From Hofstenia miamia (Eukaryota > Xenacoelomorpha > Acoela): 64,000 nucleotides of DNA. Below are positions 36,201-46,847 of the stretch, piece by piece (positions within the stretch are counted from its first letter, which is position 1; the number at the start of each line of letters is the position of its first letter). The DNA lies in NCBI GenBank assembly GCA_004352715.1, contig SCFE01000106.1:1460332-1524331 (forward strand). Direction: 5' to 3'. Under the pieces are notes generated by a model. The model was given only the letters and a program-made list of their open reading frames with translations. It made no database searches and was not told the origin of the DNA. The position numbers and the translations under genes were made by a program.

Positions 36201-39200
36201 TAAGCGAGGAGAGCAAACACATATTTTGAGCGGAATTATGCCGAGCAACCATTGCTCCAAACAGCAACTTTGTTCACATCAAGACCAACGAGGTCCTTCA
36301 TTGTGTTATATACGGTAGATATGCAAGAAAAAGTAGACATTCTTGAATGATCTTTAGATTCACTGATGACTGTAAACGGTACCTTTTCAAAACATTGAGT
36401 CTGGTGATTAATATAGTATTCACATGCAGTAAATATACTGAATGAGTCTTGACCAAAATAGACGCATTTTGTTGTGAGTTTTTATAACTTTCACTATAAT
36501 CCACATGAAGGGTTATCTCACCAATGTTTAGATAACTTTTCTTGTTGTAATTCATTATAAAGTTGGCTACGCACATATGCTAATATTATAAACTGACCCG
36601 TTGCCGTTTCCCATATACGTGAGTCGTCAACATGAGAACAGAATCATTCCATTTCTCCAATGCATCCTCAAGTGATATAGCTTCCTGCATCTTTTTGTAT
36701 GCGATCAATCCTTTTCCAAGAATAGAAAGAGATCACAATATCATTTTCAACTTCATTTGAAGAATCTATCAGACTAGGCTTACATGAATTACAGTCTCCT
36801 GTCATGCAGTACTTACTGAATGAATCGCAAGAGTATTGTTCTACATTATCATGTGGATTTGTGGGCAGATTCATTGCAAATAAACACGAAATGATCGGAG
36901 TTGCCAATAAATTGGCATTTTCACATATTTAACACAGACATGGGGGTGATGAATATCCTTGTTGAAGATATATTATTTATGTTTCTATAAATACTGATAA
37001 GGTTGACGGAAACAAAGACACTTGCCGAATTTTTCAGTGAACTTTGGTACGTTTTCAGGATCATAAATGCTTTCAGCATTGACAATATTCAATAATTCTC
37101 TCAAATTCCACATGTAGAGGCGCTGTTTCAACCATTTCTTACCATTGAAAGATCCAATGTACTTTTGATCTTTTATGCCAGGTAAAGTGTAACTGATATC
37201 GGACCTTTCGAGATATTCTGATAGCCATCTTTCCTCTTCTTCACTCAATAGATTTGCTTTCCTTTTCGTACTTCATGCTTGATTCTAAGTTTGAATTTTC
37301 TTCACAGACTTTCTTCAACTTTTTTTTGGACTAGATGTCAGAGCGACTTCAGCTTTTTTTATGCTTCTGTACAGTGATTGCTTTGTTTTGAAGGAAGTAG
37401 ATTGGCATTGCTCTTCGTTTTGTCTTGTCCGTTGTTCAGACTTTTTCTTGATGCGAAGACGTTAAATTTGTAGTTTTTGCTCAGTTTATGCTTGTTGTAA
37501 GCTGTTTTATTAAGTTTCATTTCTAAGCGCTTTAGATGTCTTCTCTCAGCATCTCTTTTTCTATATTCTTCTAGATTTTTGCATTTGTTGCTTCTACTGT
37601 AATCGTCTTTGTTTTTGCCATAGTCCTCTGTACTGTTTAATAATCTTGATGAACTGATATTCCTTTTGTAAGATAACCAGTTAACAGTTACACACGAAGC
37701 TTACAACAAACAACCCTCTAGCAGCATGAGTAATCTTGGATGATAAATTACTTACCCTCATAGGCGGTCACGAAATAATTGTTTCTTCAAGTTCACACCT
37801 GGTTAACCCCAAGTGACTGAGAAAGTGTGATTATTGGAGTAACAGCATGGCTAACAGTCAAATTTGCATGATTCATCACACAGAGCAGAAACTTCTGTCT
37901 TAAGTGCCATTTCACGTGTCCAATACATATCACCCTAGTATATATCCTTATGTTAAGGTTAATATGGCAGTGCTCTAGTGAGAAATACAGAGAAAATAAT
38001 ACTTTGTGTACGTCCGACGGATTTTGGTGAAAAACTTTAATAGAAGAATTCTCAAGAAAGAGATGCTTGCCAAAAGTTTTATTGGCATAAATTTATTGGA
38101 TATATGCATGATTGATACTTTGGAAACTTTTATGACACCAAGCTAAGTAATTTTTTAGAAGCATTAATAAATAATGACGAAAATCTGTCGGACGTACGGG
38201 TGTTTAGGAAGCCATTATTTTCTTATGACCATAACTTCATTAATCTTTTTGCACAGAAAGTTTGTGCGTAAGCTATCCTACCATATTATCATTACAATTT
38301 CATTGTCAATATTATTTGAAAATAACTAGCATGAATATTACAATGCGCGTCCAACAGATGACTTTCTCAAATTTTTTAGTTTTCAGTTAAATTTTGAAAC
38401 TAGCATTATATAAGAGGTAAAATACGTTATTGCTTCAGGAAATTTGGGGTATTTGCATATCAAATTTAGGTGTATTGTTTTTAGAAAACTAAAAAATTTT
38501 TTGATATAAATGATTACCAATTTTGTAACAGACCTTTGATATAAAATATTACTAGTACCCTTTCCTAATAATTGAACTTTTATGTTAATTTTAGTTTATA
38601 CAGTTTGATGTCTTTTAACCAAATTTTAAGTTATAGGTTCACATCATCTTTCCAAAATACAGCTATCTCATTGAATTTATATCCCATATATTTAGTTCGT
38701 TTTTTAGATATGTTGGGGACATGCTAGCATGGATTCACCAAAATTTAGCATCTGAAAAGGAATATCATGATATCTTATTAAAAGACGTTGAAATAGAGGA
38801 TGAGATCTTACGTAATTCACTCGCAAGCACTGCTCAAGGGCTATGTCGTCCTTTAAAGGTAAAAGCATGCATTTAAGTTTTACGCTAGTTAAATATAATG
38901 CACTTTTACACAATTATATTTCCATTTTTATATTTTTTCTATTCCTGAAAATGTTAACCTACGTACATACACTTATTAACTATTATACCAAAGGTTCTAG
39001 CACTAAGGTCGAATTAGTGTTTAATGTTGATTTTTCAGGTACGATTTGATCAAGTCGTAGCGAATGAACCAGATGCTATCGCCTTATTTAAAGTAAGAAG
39101 TTTACTCAAATATTATCACACAACAATGTCACAAAGAATTGGTGACGCAAACCAATTTTCCGCCTGTTTGGAGGTTAGTTTTGTCTAACTAACCCGTGGA

Positions 39201-42200
39201 TTATTTGACATTACTATCATACGTGCGGCATTTTCATTACACCTTGCATGTTTTTAAGCATATTTTTTCAACAACAAAAAAGTCCTAGTGTCGTATATTT
39301 AAAAAAGTATTAGTAGCAAGATAATATTTTTGTCTAATTGAGATTTTTTTCAAGTATAATATACTGTATATATTATGTATTTTATTATCAATAGCAATGA
39401 TAAATTCAAGCTATAATTCTTTTATGTAAAAAAAGACCAATGAATTTAACTCAGGAATAGCGTCATTAACCCGCCGTTTATGTTTGGGGTGACTGAGTCA
39501 CCCCACATGATATTACTTTAATGATATATTTTGAAATTAATAGTTTTGCTTCAAGATATTTTGTGACTTTGTCTAAAATGCTTGTGTAAATACGATGCAA
39601 AAGTTGCAAAAGATAATTTGCTTTTAATCAAAAAGTGCAGCATCATTGTCCTTTCTTTATCTTTGGGGTGACTTTGTCACCCCATACAAAAATTTTGCGA
39701 TTTCTTAGATTTCAATGAAAGAAACTTTAAATATTTATAGCTGACAGTATGTAATAAGCAACTATCACTAATTTTTAAATTCATTTTTAAAAAATAATCT
39801 AGTTTAATAGCTAATATTTAAATTTGCTGATTTCCAATTATAAATCTTATTATTTATAATTTAGTAATATAGTTAAATTTGTGTATCATTATCTTTCCAG
39901 CAGCATGTCCAACAGGCCTAGGCGATTTTCAGCAGATGTAGCACTTCAGCGTATATGGATAGTGGAAAATGAAGAGGATTTGCCGTTAGCAGATCTATTA
40001 GATGAAGAACCTACAGTGGAGTCCCAAGATGAAATTGAAAGAATTACTGCTGATCTCGGTTTAGTTGAGACTGAGTCTGATGACAATGAAATTGATGGAG
40101 TTTTCACTATTGCAGATCGTGAAGGAAATAATAGTGATTATGGTCAAGTCGTCAAACTCTCTTTCGTGGCATCTTCAGGCTGCGAGTCGCATGAATGTTC
40201 AGAAACTGGTCATGGTCGCATTCCAAGAAGAAATATTTATCGCAAAAAATCAGGAGTTGCTCCTGGAATACACCCAAACAGTGAGAAAGAAGGCTTCTTT
40301 CTATATTTTAATGAAATGATTGATGTTGCTGTGCGCTATTCCTATTTACAAGCCAAGCGCGGCATTGTTGAATATTCTCAAGAATTAACTATTCGCAAAA
40401 GGTGGACTTCAACATATAGAGCAGAAATTCAAGCCTTTCTTTGTTTGTTGATATTATTAGGCTCAACAAACGCTTCAGACCTCGATACTGTGTGTCTCTG
40501 GTCTAACAGAGATGGATTGCCGGTTTATCGGGCAACAATGTCAAGAAATCAGTTTCTCCTTTTAAAGAGGTTTCTTAGATTCGATAATAAAGTACAGCGC
40601 AATAAATCTAATCCTTTAGCCAAGTTCGCGATATTTGGACCATTTTTTTGCGAAAAAACTAAACAACATTACATACCTTAATCATATCTAACTGTTGATG
40701 AACAACTCCTGAAATGTAAGGGAAGAGTTAAGTTCTGTATTTATATGTCTAACAAGCCAGGAAAATGCTGCATGAAACTGATTTGGTTGTGTGAATCCGA
40801 TACCGGTTATGCGCTAAGTGGAATTCCATATATTGGGGAGTCTACGTTATCACTGATTGAAAAGGAAGGTGTGTCTGTGCCAGAGGCAGTTGTTAGGAAG
40901 GTAGCTCGAGACTATTTGAATATGGGCTACAATATTACAATGGATAACTGGTTCACAAGTTCAAGCTTAGCAGATAAACTTCTTGCAAATGACACATCAG
41001 TTGTTGGCACAATTAAATACAATCGAAGAGAGATCCCGAGTATTGCTAAAGACTTGACGAGTAGAAGTAAAAAGTAAGCTAAATTTTAAAAAAATTGTAA
41101 AAATCTGGTGAAGCAACTATTGGGACAAAAAGAAGCCAGTTTTGATACTTTTGACCATGTACACTGATATATACCAATCTGAGAAAAACTTACAAGTTAT
41201 TGTCAATAATTATAATATCACAAAATCAGGAGTAGACTTGATGGACAGACAAGTGAACTACTATTCATGTGGTCGAATTGGCTTTCGTTGTACATTTCGC
41301 TTTTTTACCAATCTAATTGATGTTTCCTTGCTTAATGCTTCCATAATCATGAGGAGCCTATGCAAAAATCGTGTAAGCTCTTCCTTTCGCTTTAACTTTC
41401 TTATGAGTTGCGGATATTAACTTGTTGATGGGACAATCCAAAATTAAGTCTAAGATATTTCCCAAAGCAAACTGATTGGTTGTGATCCTCCACAAAGGAG
41501 TTCTGGGTGTAACATTCCTTCAGAAAATCAAACAAAACGAGGGCGCTGTTTACTTTGTAAAAGAGTCTCTCAGTTCAAGACATCCCAAAGATGTACATTA
41601 TGTCATAATTTCGTTTGCTCTAATCATGCGATCAAAATTGTTAAATGTGATGAGTGCATGAAAAAATGTAACAACAATTATAAATTTGTTTTTTTAGTAT
41701 TTTTTAGAAATTTTTTGTTTCGTTTATAAATGTTTTTTATTTTTCTTTTAGTTATTTATGTTAATTTTACAAATAGTGGCCAGAAAAACCAAATATGTAT
41801 CAAATCAAACAAGTGTTTACAATTATTTATAATGGAGTGACTAAATCACCCCAGAAGTAAACGAAGATCGTGTGTTTCTAAGATAATGCGTGGGTTAACC
41901 TATATTATTTTTAAAAGTGTTCTTGAAAATATTTTAAGCGCTTACTTTGATAACTCAAGAACTAATAAAGTTATATACGATTTTAAAGGAACATTCTATA
42001 ATAGTGTCTCCTCTTTAATTTTATTTTTAAAACTGCTCGGTCGCTGTCCCCTTGAGGCCCGTCTACCTTTGACTTTGCGCATGGCACGTCGCAATGTATT
42101 TGAGTGTTATATCTACATAATAATATACATAGAGGTTATTGACTGCTTTCCACGGGTTTTAGACCTCCTTTTTACTTGAATATTACATTTTTGCATATCG

Positions 42201-43855
42201 CACGATTTCCAAATTTCAATATGGGCTTGGAGAAAATTGTTTGAAAATTTAGAAAACGGTTCGTCCTTTTATAATGACATAGGCAGTTGAAGGTTAAGAT
42301 AAAATATTCGTTATTGTATTTCAATTTTATCATTATCGTACTTATCAATTGGATTGAGTTAATATTATATGGAGTTGCTCTTGAAACTAACATTGTCAAT
42401 GAAATTTAGGACGCTGCAGTCTTGTTTAACAAGCTGTTCTTTACAACTTTGCAGACGTCATTAAGTCTTTACTCAGAGAGAAGGGAAAACGTCTGTAGGA
42501 ATCTTTTGCCAACTCCATCTGTCATGAAGACCCTGCAACTTCTGGAACATATACTCCGCTCTTTCGATGTTTCCATCAACTACTGGTCTGATAGTAAAAC
42601 CGAGAATGTTCGAGAGGTATGGTTTTTTAAGATTAGTTTCAGTCAAGCAAATTTAAACATATATATACTTGAAAGTTAACTTACAATAAAATATCGGAAA
42701 GATTGCTACTGTGTATTTTATTGTCACCTTGTGGATGTTGTCACCCTTTAGTGATGTCTCTGGTGCCATTTTTATCGCAATATTTAGGATCAAGTTATTG
42801 TAGAATTTGGAATTTTAGACCATATTGCAAACGTATTATGTAGCTTGCATTTTAGGTTGTTGATTTAGTTGTTACATCATTAGTTCAATCCATTCAACTA
42901 ATTGCTGCCCCAATGAATCTCATGGACATGGCAGTGTTCTTAGTTAACTCATTGCATCGCATTAAAACAACTCTTGCACTTTATCAGTCAACTGACGATA
43001 AAATCGAGCAGCTTTCTGGGCAAATTGAAGCTCAGTTGGATACTATTGTAAATGAGCAGGTCACTATTTTTTCATTATTTATTTATTGTTTGCTCAATTT
43101 AACTGTGATATATTCATACCAGTTACTTTTTCATATAGTGCATAGAAACATTTTTTCAAGATTGACAACTGTGATGATAGACATATTGTCTGAGCAACAG
43201 TAGGAAAATTGAGGTTGAATGAGATTGTGTTTATCAAAATTGGAAGCAGTTGGCGTACTTTGATTTGATTTCCTTGACTTTATCAATATTTTCACTCGGA
43301 TGCTTTTTCAATTCCACACATCAAATTGAATCTAAATGCGAATTAACTTTGAATTTTTTTGCAATTCTTTTGAATTTTTCTGCTTCAAAATCATTTTTAG
43401 CTATAGTTGGTATGAATAAGTTTGTGTTTCCAGATGAAATATTCATAGAATGACCTGGTGTTATTAAGTTTAATATTCCACCCTTATATCATATTGAAAT
43501 TGTTGAAATTAGGTTTTGATATTTCTTAGGAAATAACTTTTTTGTTTTTTAGGTTTCTTACATATTTGTACAAACAGACTTATTGTTCTTACAGCAAAAG
43601 GGCACTGGCACTTTGACGACATCTGAGCTAAAGAGACTTCATCCCCCTTCCAATGCCTTAAACTCTTTCTTGGTTAAATCAGATGCTGTTGTTTTTTCAC
43701 CTGCTAGACATACTTCTAGTACATCCCTCTGTGGTTTCGTAGTTTCTCGCTCGTTTACTAGTTTTATAGCTTTCTACGAAGATCTTGTAAATCACTCCAC
43801 CGCGGTTGCTCAGATTTTGCGTCCACCCGAACATTTAAAGCAAATCTTACTATGA
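24044..43855 (+). CDS. COG6: Conserved oligomeric Golgi complex subunit 6
   Basis: COG6 is one of eight subunits of a tether on the cytosolic face of the Golgi that captures retrograde vesicles and supports glycosylation. Exons: 24044-24245, 25446-25578, 25875-26201, 29050-29283, 38708-38858, 39039-39173, 42410-42616, 42856-43059 and 43553-43855. All eight introns are GT-AG and every junction keeps frame, giving 631 aa, close to the animal length of about 650. The conserved N-terminal stretch includes NPVVKKVSKILE and RRNLRSSLEKRSL, then coiled coil (about 70-150), then LLRTKEQKAGLDVME, IELHSHDPVRYVGDMLAW (across the 9.4-kb intron 4), GLCRPLKVRFDQV, MAVFLVNSLHRIKTTLAL and IEAQLDTIVNEQVSYI. 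The stop is TGA at 43853. Met4 or Met10 could also start translation. Introns 3, 4 and 6 are swollen by transposons, but no exon is damaged. Confidence 0.96.
27340..28085. mobile_element. Foldback element with long diverged inverted repeats
   Basis: The left arm (about 27340-27560), e.g. CAAAATAACTGCTGC, TAACTTTGCAGGAAAATA and GGAGCATAGCTTTCAGA, recurs in inverted order in the right arm (about 27880-28085). The arms differ by substitutions and short indels over about 200 bases. No coding capacity is seen. It lies in COG6 intron 3. The family is unknown; the outer ends read roughly ATATGTNNTNCCACTAT. Confidence 0.65.
29942..30221. repeat. 45-base repeat on both sides of a 143-N gap, with (TA)n
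   Basis: The bases from ATTTTACAACAATTTTATTA to TTAAGTTATATAGT at 29942-29986 recur at 30142-30186, with 143 N and (TA)n between. The gap is 29999-30141, and a second (TA)n follows at about 30189-30220. The most likely cause is a scaffold gap whose two edges are the same sequence. It lies in COG6 intron 4. Confidence 0.85.
30998..31589 (-). mobile_element. Mariner copy A (right part lost in an assembly gap)
   Basis: GGGCATCCC after TA (30996-30997) is the terminal repeat of the family seen complete at 34308-35648. The minus-strand transposase C-terminal half is present, but about 43 bases found in the complete copy (after the HDNARPH codons) are missing near 31437, which shifts frame. The element runs into a 1000-N gap; the sequence after the gap is not mariner. 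Confidence 0.9.
31590..32589. other. Assembly gap (1000 N)
   Basis: Conventional gap of unknown size within COG6 intron 4; it begins inside mariner copy A. Confidence 0.99.
33266..33716 (-). mobile_element. Mariner copy B, truncated
   Basis: Same family as the complete copy, with a mutated terminal repeat (GAGCATACC for GGGCATCCC). Only the C-terminal third of the transposase remains, up to HDNARPH. The match stops at a single n (33717), so the truncation may be a misjoin and not biology. Confidence 0.85.
34308..35648 (-). mobile_element. Complete mariner element, 1341 bp (copy C)
   Basis: Terminal inverted repeats of about 26 bp begin GGGCATCCCAAAAAAA and continue CGGCGCTTTT at 34308, with the reverse complement ending at 35648; they differ by one A in the run. 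TA duplicates flank both ends (34306-34307, 35649-35650). The internal reading frame is uninterrupted. It lies in COG6 intron 4, next to the 3' end of the decayed DDE-like gene. Confidence 0.95.
34444..35595 (-). CDS. Mariner transposase, DD34D, uninterrupted
   Basis: 383 codons with no stop or frameshift. The N-terminal half carries the DNA-binding helix-turn-helix pair (SQKELYFLIMTLQ...; IPQSSVHRILTEKL) and the linker HWIPHVLTEQQKQNRV. The catalytic residues are Asp195 (VITDEKWIF), Asp288 (MHDNARPH) and Asp323 (NLQDRYL), with 34 residues between the last two: the mariner DD34D spacing, with YSPDV before the third Asp. The enzyme cuts and pastes its element into TA. Met37 (MEKPSQKEL) fits the usual start better than Met1, whose 36-residue leader looks non-conserved. 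The frame is open and the triad present, but whether it is active cannot be told from sequence. Confidence 0.93.
   Translation of the reverse strand: MASIFSKSIGILQWSTRANQLNFTSIHNRRTLASVAMEKPSQKELYFLIMTLQRNDMKASDIHQIIIKAHGDIISLRRVQNIVKEYRTGERRTTTRAEGIGRPASSCTVENANIIAEIVEADPHVSCNHLEDLTSIPQSSVHRILTEKLNKKSVYAHWIPHVLTEQQKQNRVSECNELLIHFDQDSSQRLTVITDEKWIFCRHLQSTHNMRSWIDVGGDRPQSGRRTISDQKFMRLMAANFSDDFYFEIMHDGGSVNAQRYLQLLQCALQSFSDDLNCNVEDFSLMHDNARPHIALTFKQWLQQVGVATVKQPAYSPDVNLQDRYLIRNFETFRRGKSSQDGTEIQNLVTQYLRSITASALRNEFVHFKEDLSSIIEAEGNYL
35870..37660 (-). pseudogene. Decayed gene of an uncharacterised invertebrate repeat-encoded protein family (DDE-like)
   Basis: Reading the minus strand across frames gives an N-terminal Lys/Arg/Glu-rich part (NLEEYRKRDAERRHLKRLE, then FASRKSLN...; SPKKKLKK), a middle part with Cys-rich DCNSCK, then VDYSESYKNSQQN, FSIFTACEYYINHQTQC, FTVISESKDHSRMSTF, VAVWSNGCSA, a TAA stop, FRSKYVFALLAYFDRTVDLHF and HHDKGPMDGIGG. 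Related repeated proteins in many invertebrates carry 'WSDG..aQF' and 'HGKGp.DGigG'. These acidic and His-containing blocks look like a transposase-type nuclease, but I cannot name the superfamily. At least one stop and several frameshifts make this copy dead. It sits in COG6 intron 4, on the opposite strand. Confidence 0.55.
39470..41894 (+). mobile_element. Complete piggyBac element, 2425 bp, with TTAA target duplication
   Basis: TTAA at 39466-39469 and 41895-41898 flank CCCGCCGTTTATG on the left and, inverted, CCCACGCATTAT on the right. Subterminal palindromes occur at about 39486-39504 (GGGGTGACTGAGTCACCCC), 39665-39683 (GGGGTGACTTTGTCACCCC) and 41834-41852 (GGAGTGACTAAATCACCCC). It lies in COG6 intron 6 in the same orientation as the gene. 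The transposase inside is broken. Confidence 0.92.
39905..41690 (+). pseudogene. piggyBac transposase pseudogene with C-terminal zinc finger
   Basis: The likely start is the Met of MSNRPRRF at 39905. After an acidic N-terminus comes the DDE_Tnp_1_7 core: MIDVAVRYSYLQAKR, FLRFDNKVQRNKSNPLA, then one TAA stop (40679-40681) and, in the same frame, LTVDEQLLKCKGR (first catalytic Asp), GYNITMDNWFTS (second) and, after a frameshift at about 41080, KSGVDLMDRQV (third). A last frame change leads to the cysteine-rich end GRCLLCKRVSQ, RCTLCHNFVCSNH and CDECMKKC, the zinc-binding module that recognises piggyBac ends. So the lesions are one stop and at least two frameshifts. All three catalytic Asp positions survive. 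Confidence 0.93.
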
Positions 43856-44004
43856 GTTCACTGAAGGATGTAGTTTGGTTTAAGGATAATTTCTTTTCTA
43901 TATTTGTATATTGAATTTAGTTAATTTATAAAATATGACAATACCGACAATTTTGTATTTTAAAAATTGCTCTAAATTCAGTGTTATCAATGTTATAGCT
44001 AATA

Positions 44005-45235
44005 GTGATTTTAAATGTAAATCAATACGTCTCTGATTTTGAAATTTCCAATATTTTAAATCAAACATTTGCAAACCTAGGTAATTATGACGTTCCTCAA
44101 ACAAAATTCCATGAAATAAATCCTAATAGGCACACCCCTGAATTTGGTTTTCGCTTTATAACAAGTTTTGAAGTAATTAAAGCAATCAAGAAACTAAAAT
44201 CAAACAAGTCAAGCGGCCCCTCGAAAATTCTAATATGGTTACTAAAAAACAATGCGAAATATATTGCCGAACCTTTAAATTATATCTTTAATGAATGCTT
44301 AAAATGGAATATTTTTCCCGATTTCTTGAAACAGGCTCATATTACAAACAGGCTCATATTACTCCAATTTACAAAAAAGTCGACCCAAAGTGTCCCAAAA
44401 ACTATCTAACTATATCTATTANNNNNNNNNNNNNNNNNNNNNNNNNNNNNNNNNNNNNNNNNNTTATATCTAATTACTTAAGTAATAGACTTCAACGAGT
44501 TAAATTAAATGATACTTTTTCAAATTGGTTGTCTGTCAATAATGTTCTACCTCAAAGAACCATACTAGGTCCCCTGCTTTTTAATATTTATGTGAATGAC
44601 ATGAAGGAAATTACTGACTGCGAAATAACACAATACGCCTATGATACATCTATTTACTGTGGAAATAAATCCTTAGATAAAGCTGTAAAAGTTATTGAAT
44701 CGAATTGTATAAAATTGAGCAACTATTTTAACATGCATAGATTGCGTATTAATACGAAAAAAACTGAATTTTGCATAATGCAACCTTTTAGAAAAAAACG
44801 GACATCTCTGACTATTCAATTAATTTCAATAATTCGATCTGTTATACCTGTTAATAAGTTTAAATATCTAGGAGTAATAATAGATTCAAATCTTAATTTC
44901 ACGTCGCAAATAAAAACTATTATTAAATAAATGGCTATAGGTATTAGAAAGATATCTCATGTTTCCCAACAGTTACCCCACCAATTGCAGTAATTCAAAT
45001 GTTTCATGCATTTGTTATGAGTAATTTAAACTATGCTAATATCTTATATACTAATGTACACAGCCTAATGATAAAAAAGCTTCGTGTTCAACTAAAATTG
45101 GCATTAAATGTTTGTAATAAAAACTCTTCTAAAACAAAAGAATATATTTCTAAATCTATTCTTTTTCCACAACAGTTAATTATTTACAGATTGTCTGAAG
45201 CAAAATATACGATCAAAAAACTACTCACGTGTTAA
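44005..45235 (+). pseudogene. Non-LTR retrotransposon reverse transcriptase (jockey/CR1-like), decayed
   Basis: It starts just downstream of COG6. Blocks in order: IKKLKSNKSSGPSKI (finger region), LKQAHITPIYKK, a 42-N gap, LPQRTILGPLLFNIYVNDM (motif B; the usual QG is QR), QYAYDTSIYCGN (motif C; the usual YADD is YAYD), LRINTKKTEFCIM and FKYLGVIIDSNLNF. A later frame gives FVMSNLNYANILYT and QLKLALNVCNKNS. The frame shift at 44345 is caused by a 17-base tandem duplication (44329-44362). With the second catalytic Asp pair mutated, the enzyme is dead. The element's 3' tail appears to end near 45560 (TTATCTTATCTTAT). Confidence 0.85.
44422..44463. other. Assembly gap (42 N)
   Basis: A short gap inside the reverse transcriptase remnant; it hides motif A. 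Confidence 0.99.
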
Positions 45236-45560
45236 ATTTAATAAAAATATCGTGAGTTAATCCTTTATTAATACTGGAATATATTGCCAAAAGAAATGAA
45301 AATAATAGACAACCTTAAAAAATTCAAAAAAGAATTAAAATTATTTCTCAAACAAAAATTATATCAGGTAGATCATGGATAGGATTTAAATTTTATAATA
45401 ACAATTATACAATAAATCGAAATTAGTAAATAAGCTATCCGTAGTCAGTGTATTTTTTATTCAGTGTTTTGTTATGTATTTCATTTTTGTTATTCATTTT
45501 TTTGTACATAGTAGTAAATATTGTAAAAAATTCAAATGAATATAGATTATCTTATCTTAT

Positions 45561-46640
45561 AAGATTTTGGATGTTGAGATGAACATATTTAATTGAAGCT
45601 GCAGCAGATACTTCATGTGTCTTTGCAGCTCCTGCATTTCCAAAGTGCACCATAATTTTCTCTAAAACTTAAATTTTGTTATTAGATAACAATAAAATTT
45701 TATTATCGTTATTAGAAGGGTAGCATTTCCTTGCTGTAAAATTATTGACAATTGCTGGAAAAAATATGTAGAAATCGTATTCAGATCGCAAGAGGCACTT
45801 CTGGCAGAAGTTTTAGGCGGATAAATCAAGTAAAATTTACACTGCCATAAAGTACTTTTTATTTCGCACAAGATATCTTGAAAGAAATAAATGAAACTGT
45901 TTCTCAGTTATTGATATTAATTATAGCTGTCGCATAGTCTGTTCACCCCAAAACCGATTCGCCCCAATTTATCCTACATACAAATACAAACAAAACAAAA
46001 AATAACTATACAATAAATCTGCCAGGCTAGGGATAAATTTCTAAGAGATTTCATGTACGGGTTGTTGAATAATAATTGTAAAATTTGTATCCCAGCAATG
46101 ATTGACAGGAGATACTTTGTTTTAGGCAAGGAAAATTATAAATTGCTTTTTAAAAACTTAATTTTTCAAAACTCTATAGCGGTATTAATGAATGATTCTT
46201 TCGCAATATTATTCTACAGTTAATGAAGGAAAAATGTTTGGATTTGAAGTGCTGTTTATGAATAAAACTATGCATTTAAATCAAACTATAAGGTGGTCGG
46301 TTTTTGATTAGCTTAAAAAATGTCAACATAGTATTCAAAATTACAAGTTGTTTTAGGAAAAGGATGGATTTGGAAATGTAGTACTTAGTTCTAGTGTTCT
46401 GCGGCCAAAGATTTTGTTTATGGCCAAAATTCCTTCTAAGATTCATTTCTGAGCATTATGATGAACAATTTATTTCCATGATTTTTATTTGCATAATTGT
46501 TTTTAAAACTTAGTCGCTTTGACCATTTTCTTTAATTGAGCATATTTTTTTAATCGTTCCATTGAAAATTGCAAAAAATCACGGCCGTCTGCGGCCAATA
46601 ACTTACCGCTAAGGTCAAAAAATACCTTGGCCCCAGAACA
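45561..46640. other. AT-rich stretch, no gene seen
   Basis: There is no recognisable protein block, RNA gene or terminal repeat. It is probably more decayed repeat sequence. Confidence 0.4.
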
Positions 46641-46847
46641 CTATTTTATTCTAGAATAATTTTTCTTTGAAACATTTAATGCCCATTTTAATTGGATATC
46701 AAGTTTCTTAAAAAATGCATCCTGTATATCAGTAAATAAAATATTTGCATAATTTTGATTAATCATTATAAATACATTAGAAAATTGAATTATCGCACAA
46801 GCTGATAATTGCCTTACTATACGATAGCTAATTTCGAAGTATTTCAT
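46641..46847 (-). pseudogene. Non-LTR reverse transcriptase C-terminal fragment
   Basis: The minus-strand peptide NQNYANILFTDIQDAFF followed by KKLDIQLKWALNV matches the block LNYANILYT...KKLRVQLKLALNV of the copy at 44005-45235, so it is a second, inverted piece of the same or a sister family. Confidence 0.75.

Larger units (their letters stand above)
30481..38018. mobile_element. Candidate large DNA transposon bounded by GTCGGACGTACA inverted repeats
   Basis: GTCGGACGTACA (30481-30492) is matched by its perfect inverse TGTACGTCCGAC (38007-38018). Between them lies the decayed DDE-like gene at 35870-37660, which starts close to the right end, and three mariner copies that would be nested insertions. 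I see no target-site duplication. Further copies of the 11-mer at 38187-38197 and a near-copy (GTTGGACGTAC) at 30468-30478 blur the true ends. This is inference from the match and the gene's position. Confidence 0.35.

Noticed and set aside
39485-39504. GGGGTGACTGAGTCACCCC as an isolated host enhancer
   Set aside because: It lies inside the piggyBac terminal region and recurs at its other end, so it belongs to the element; the bZIP resemblance is noted only as a possibility.
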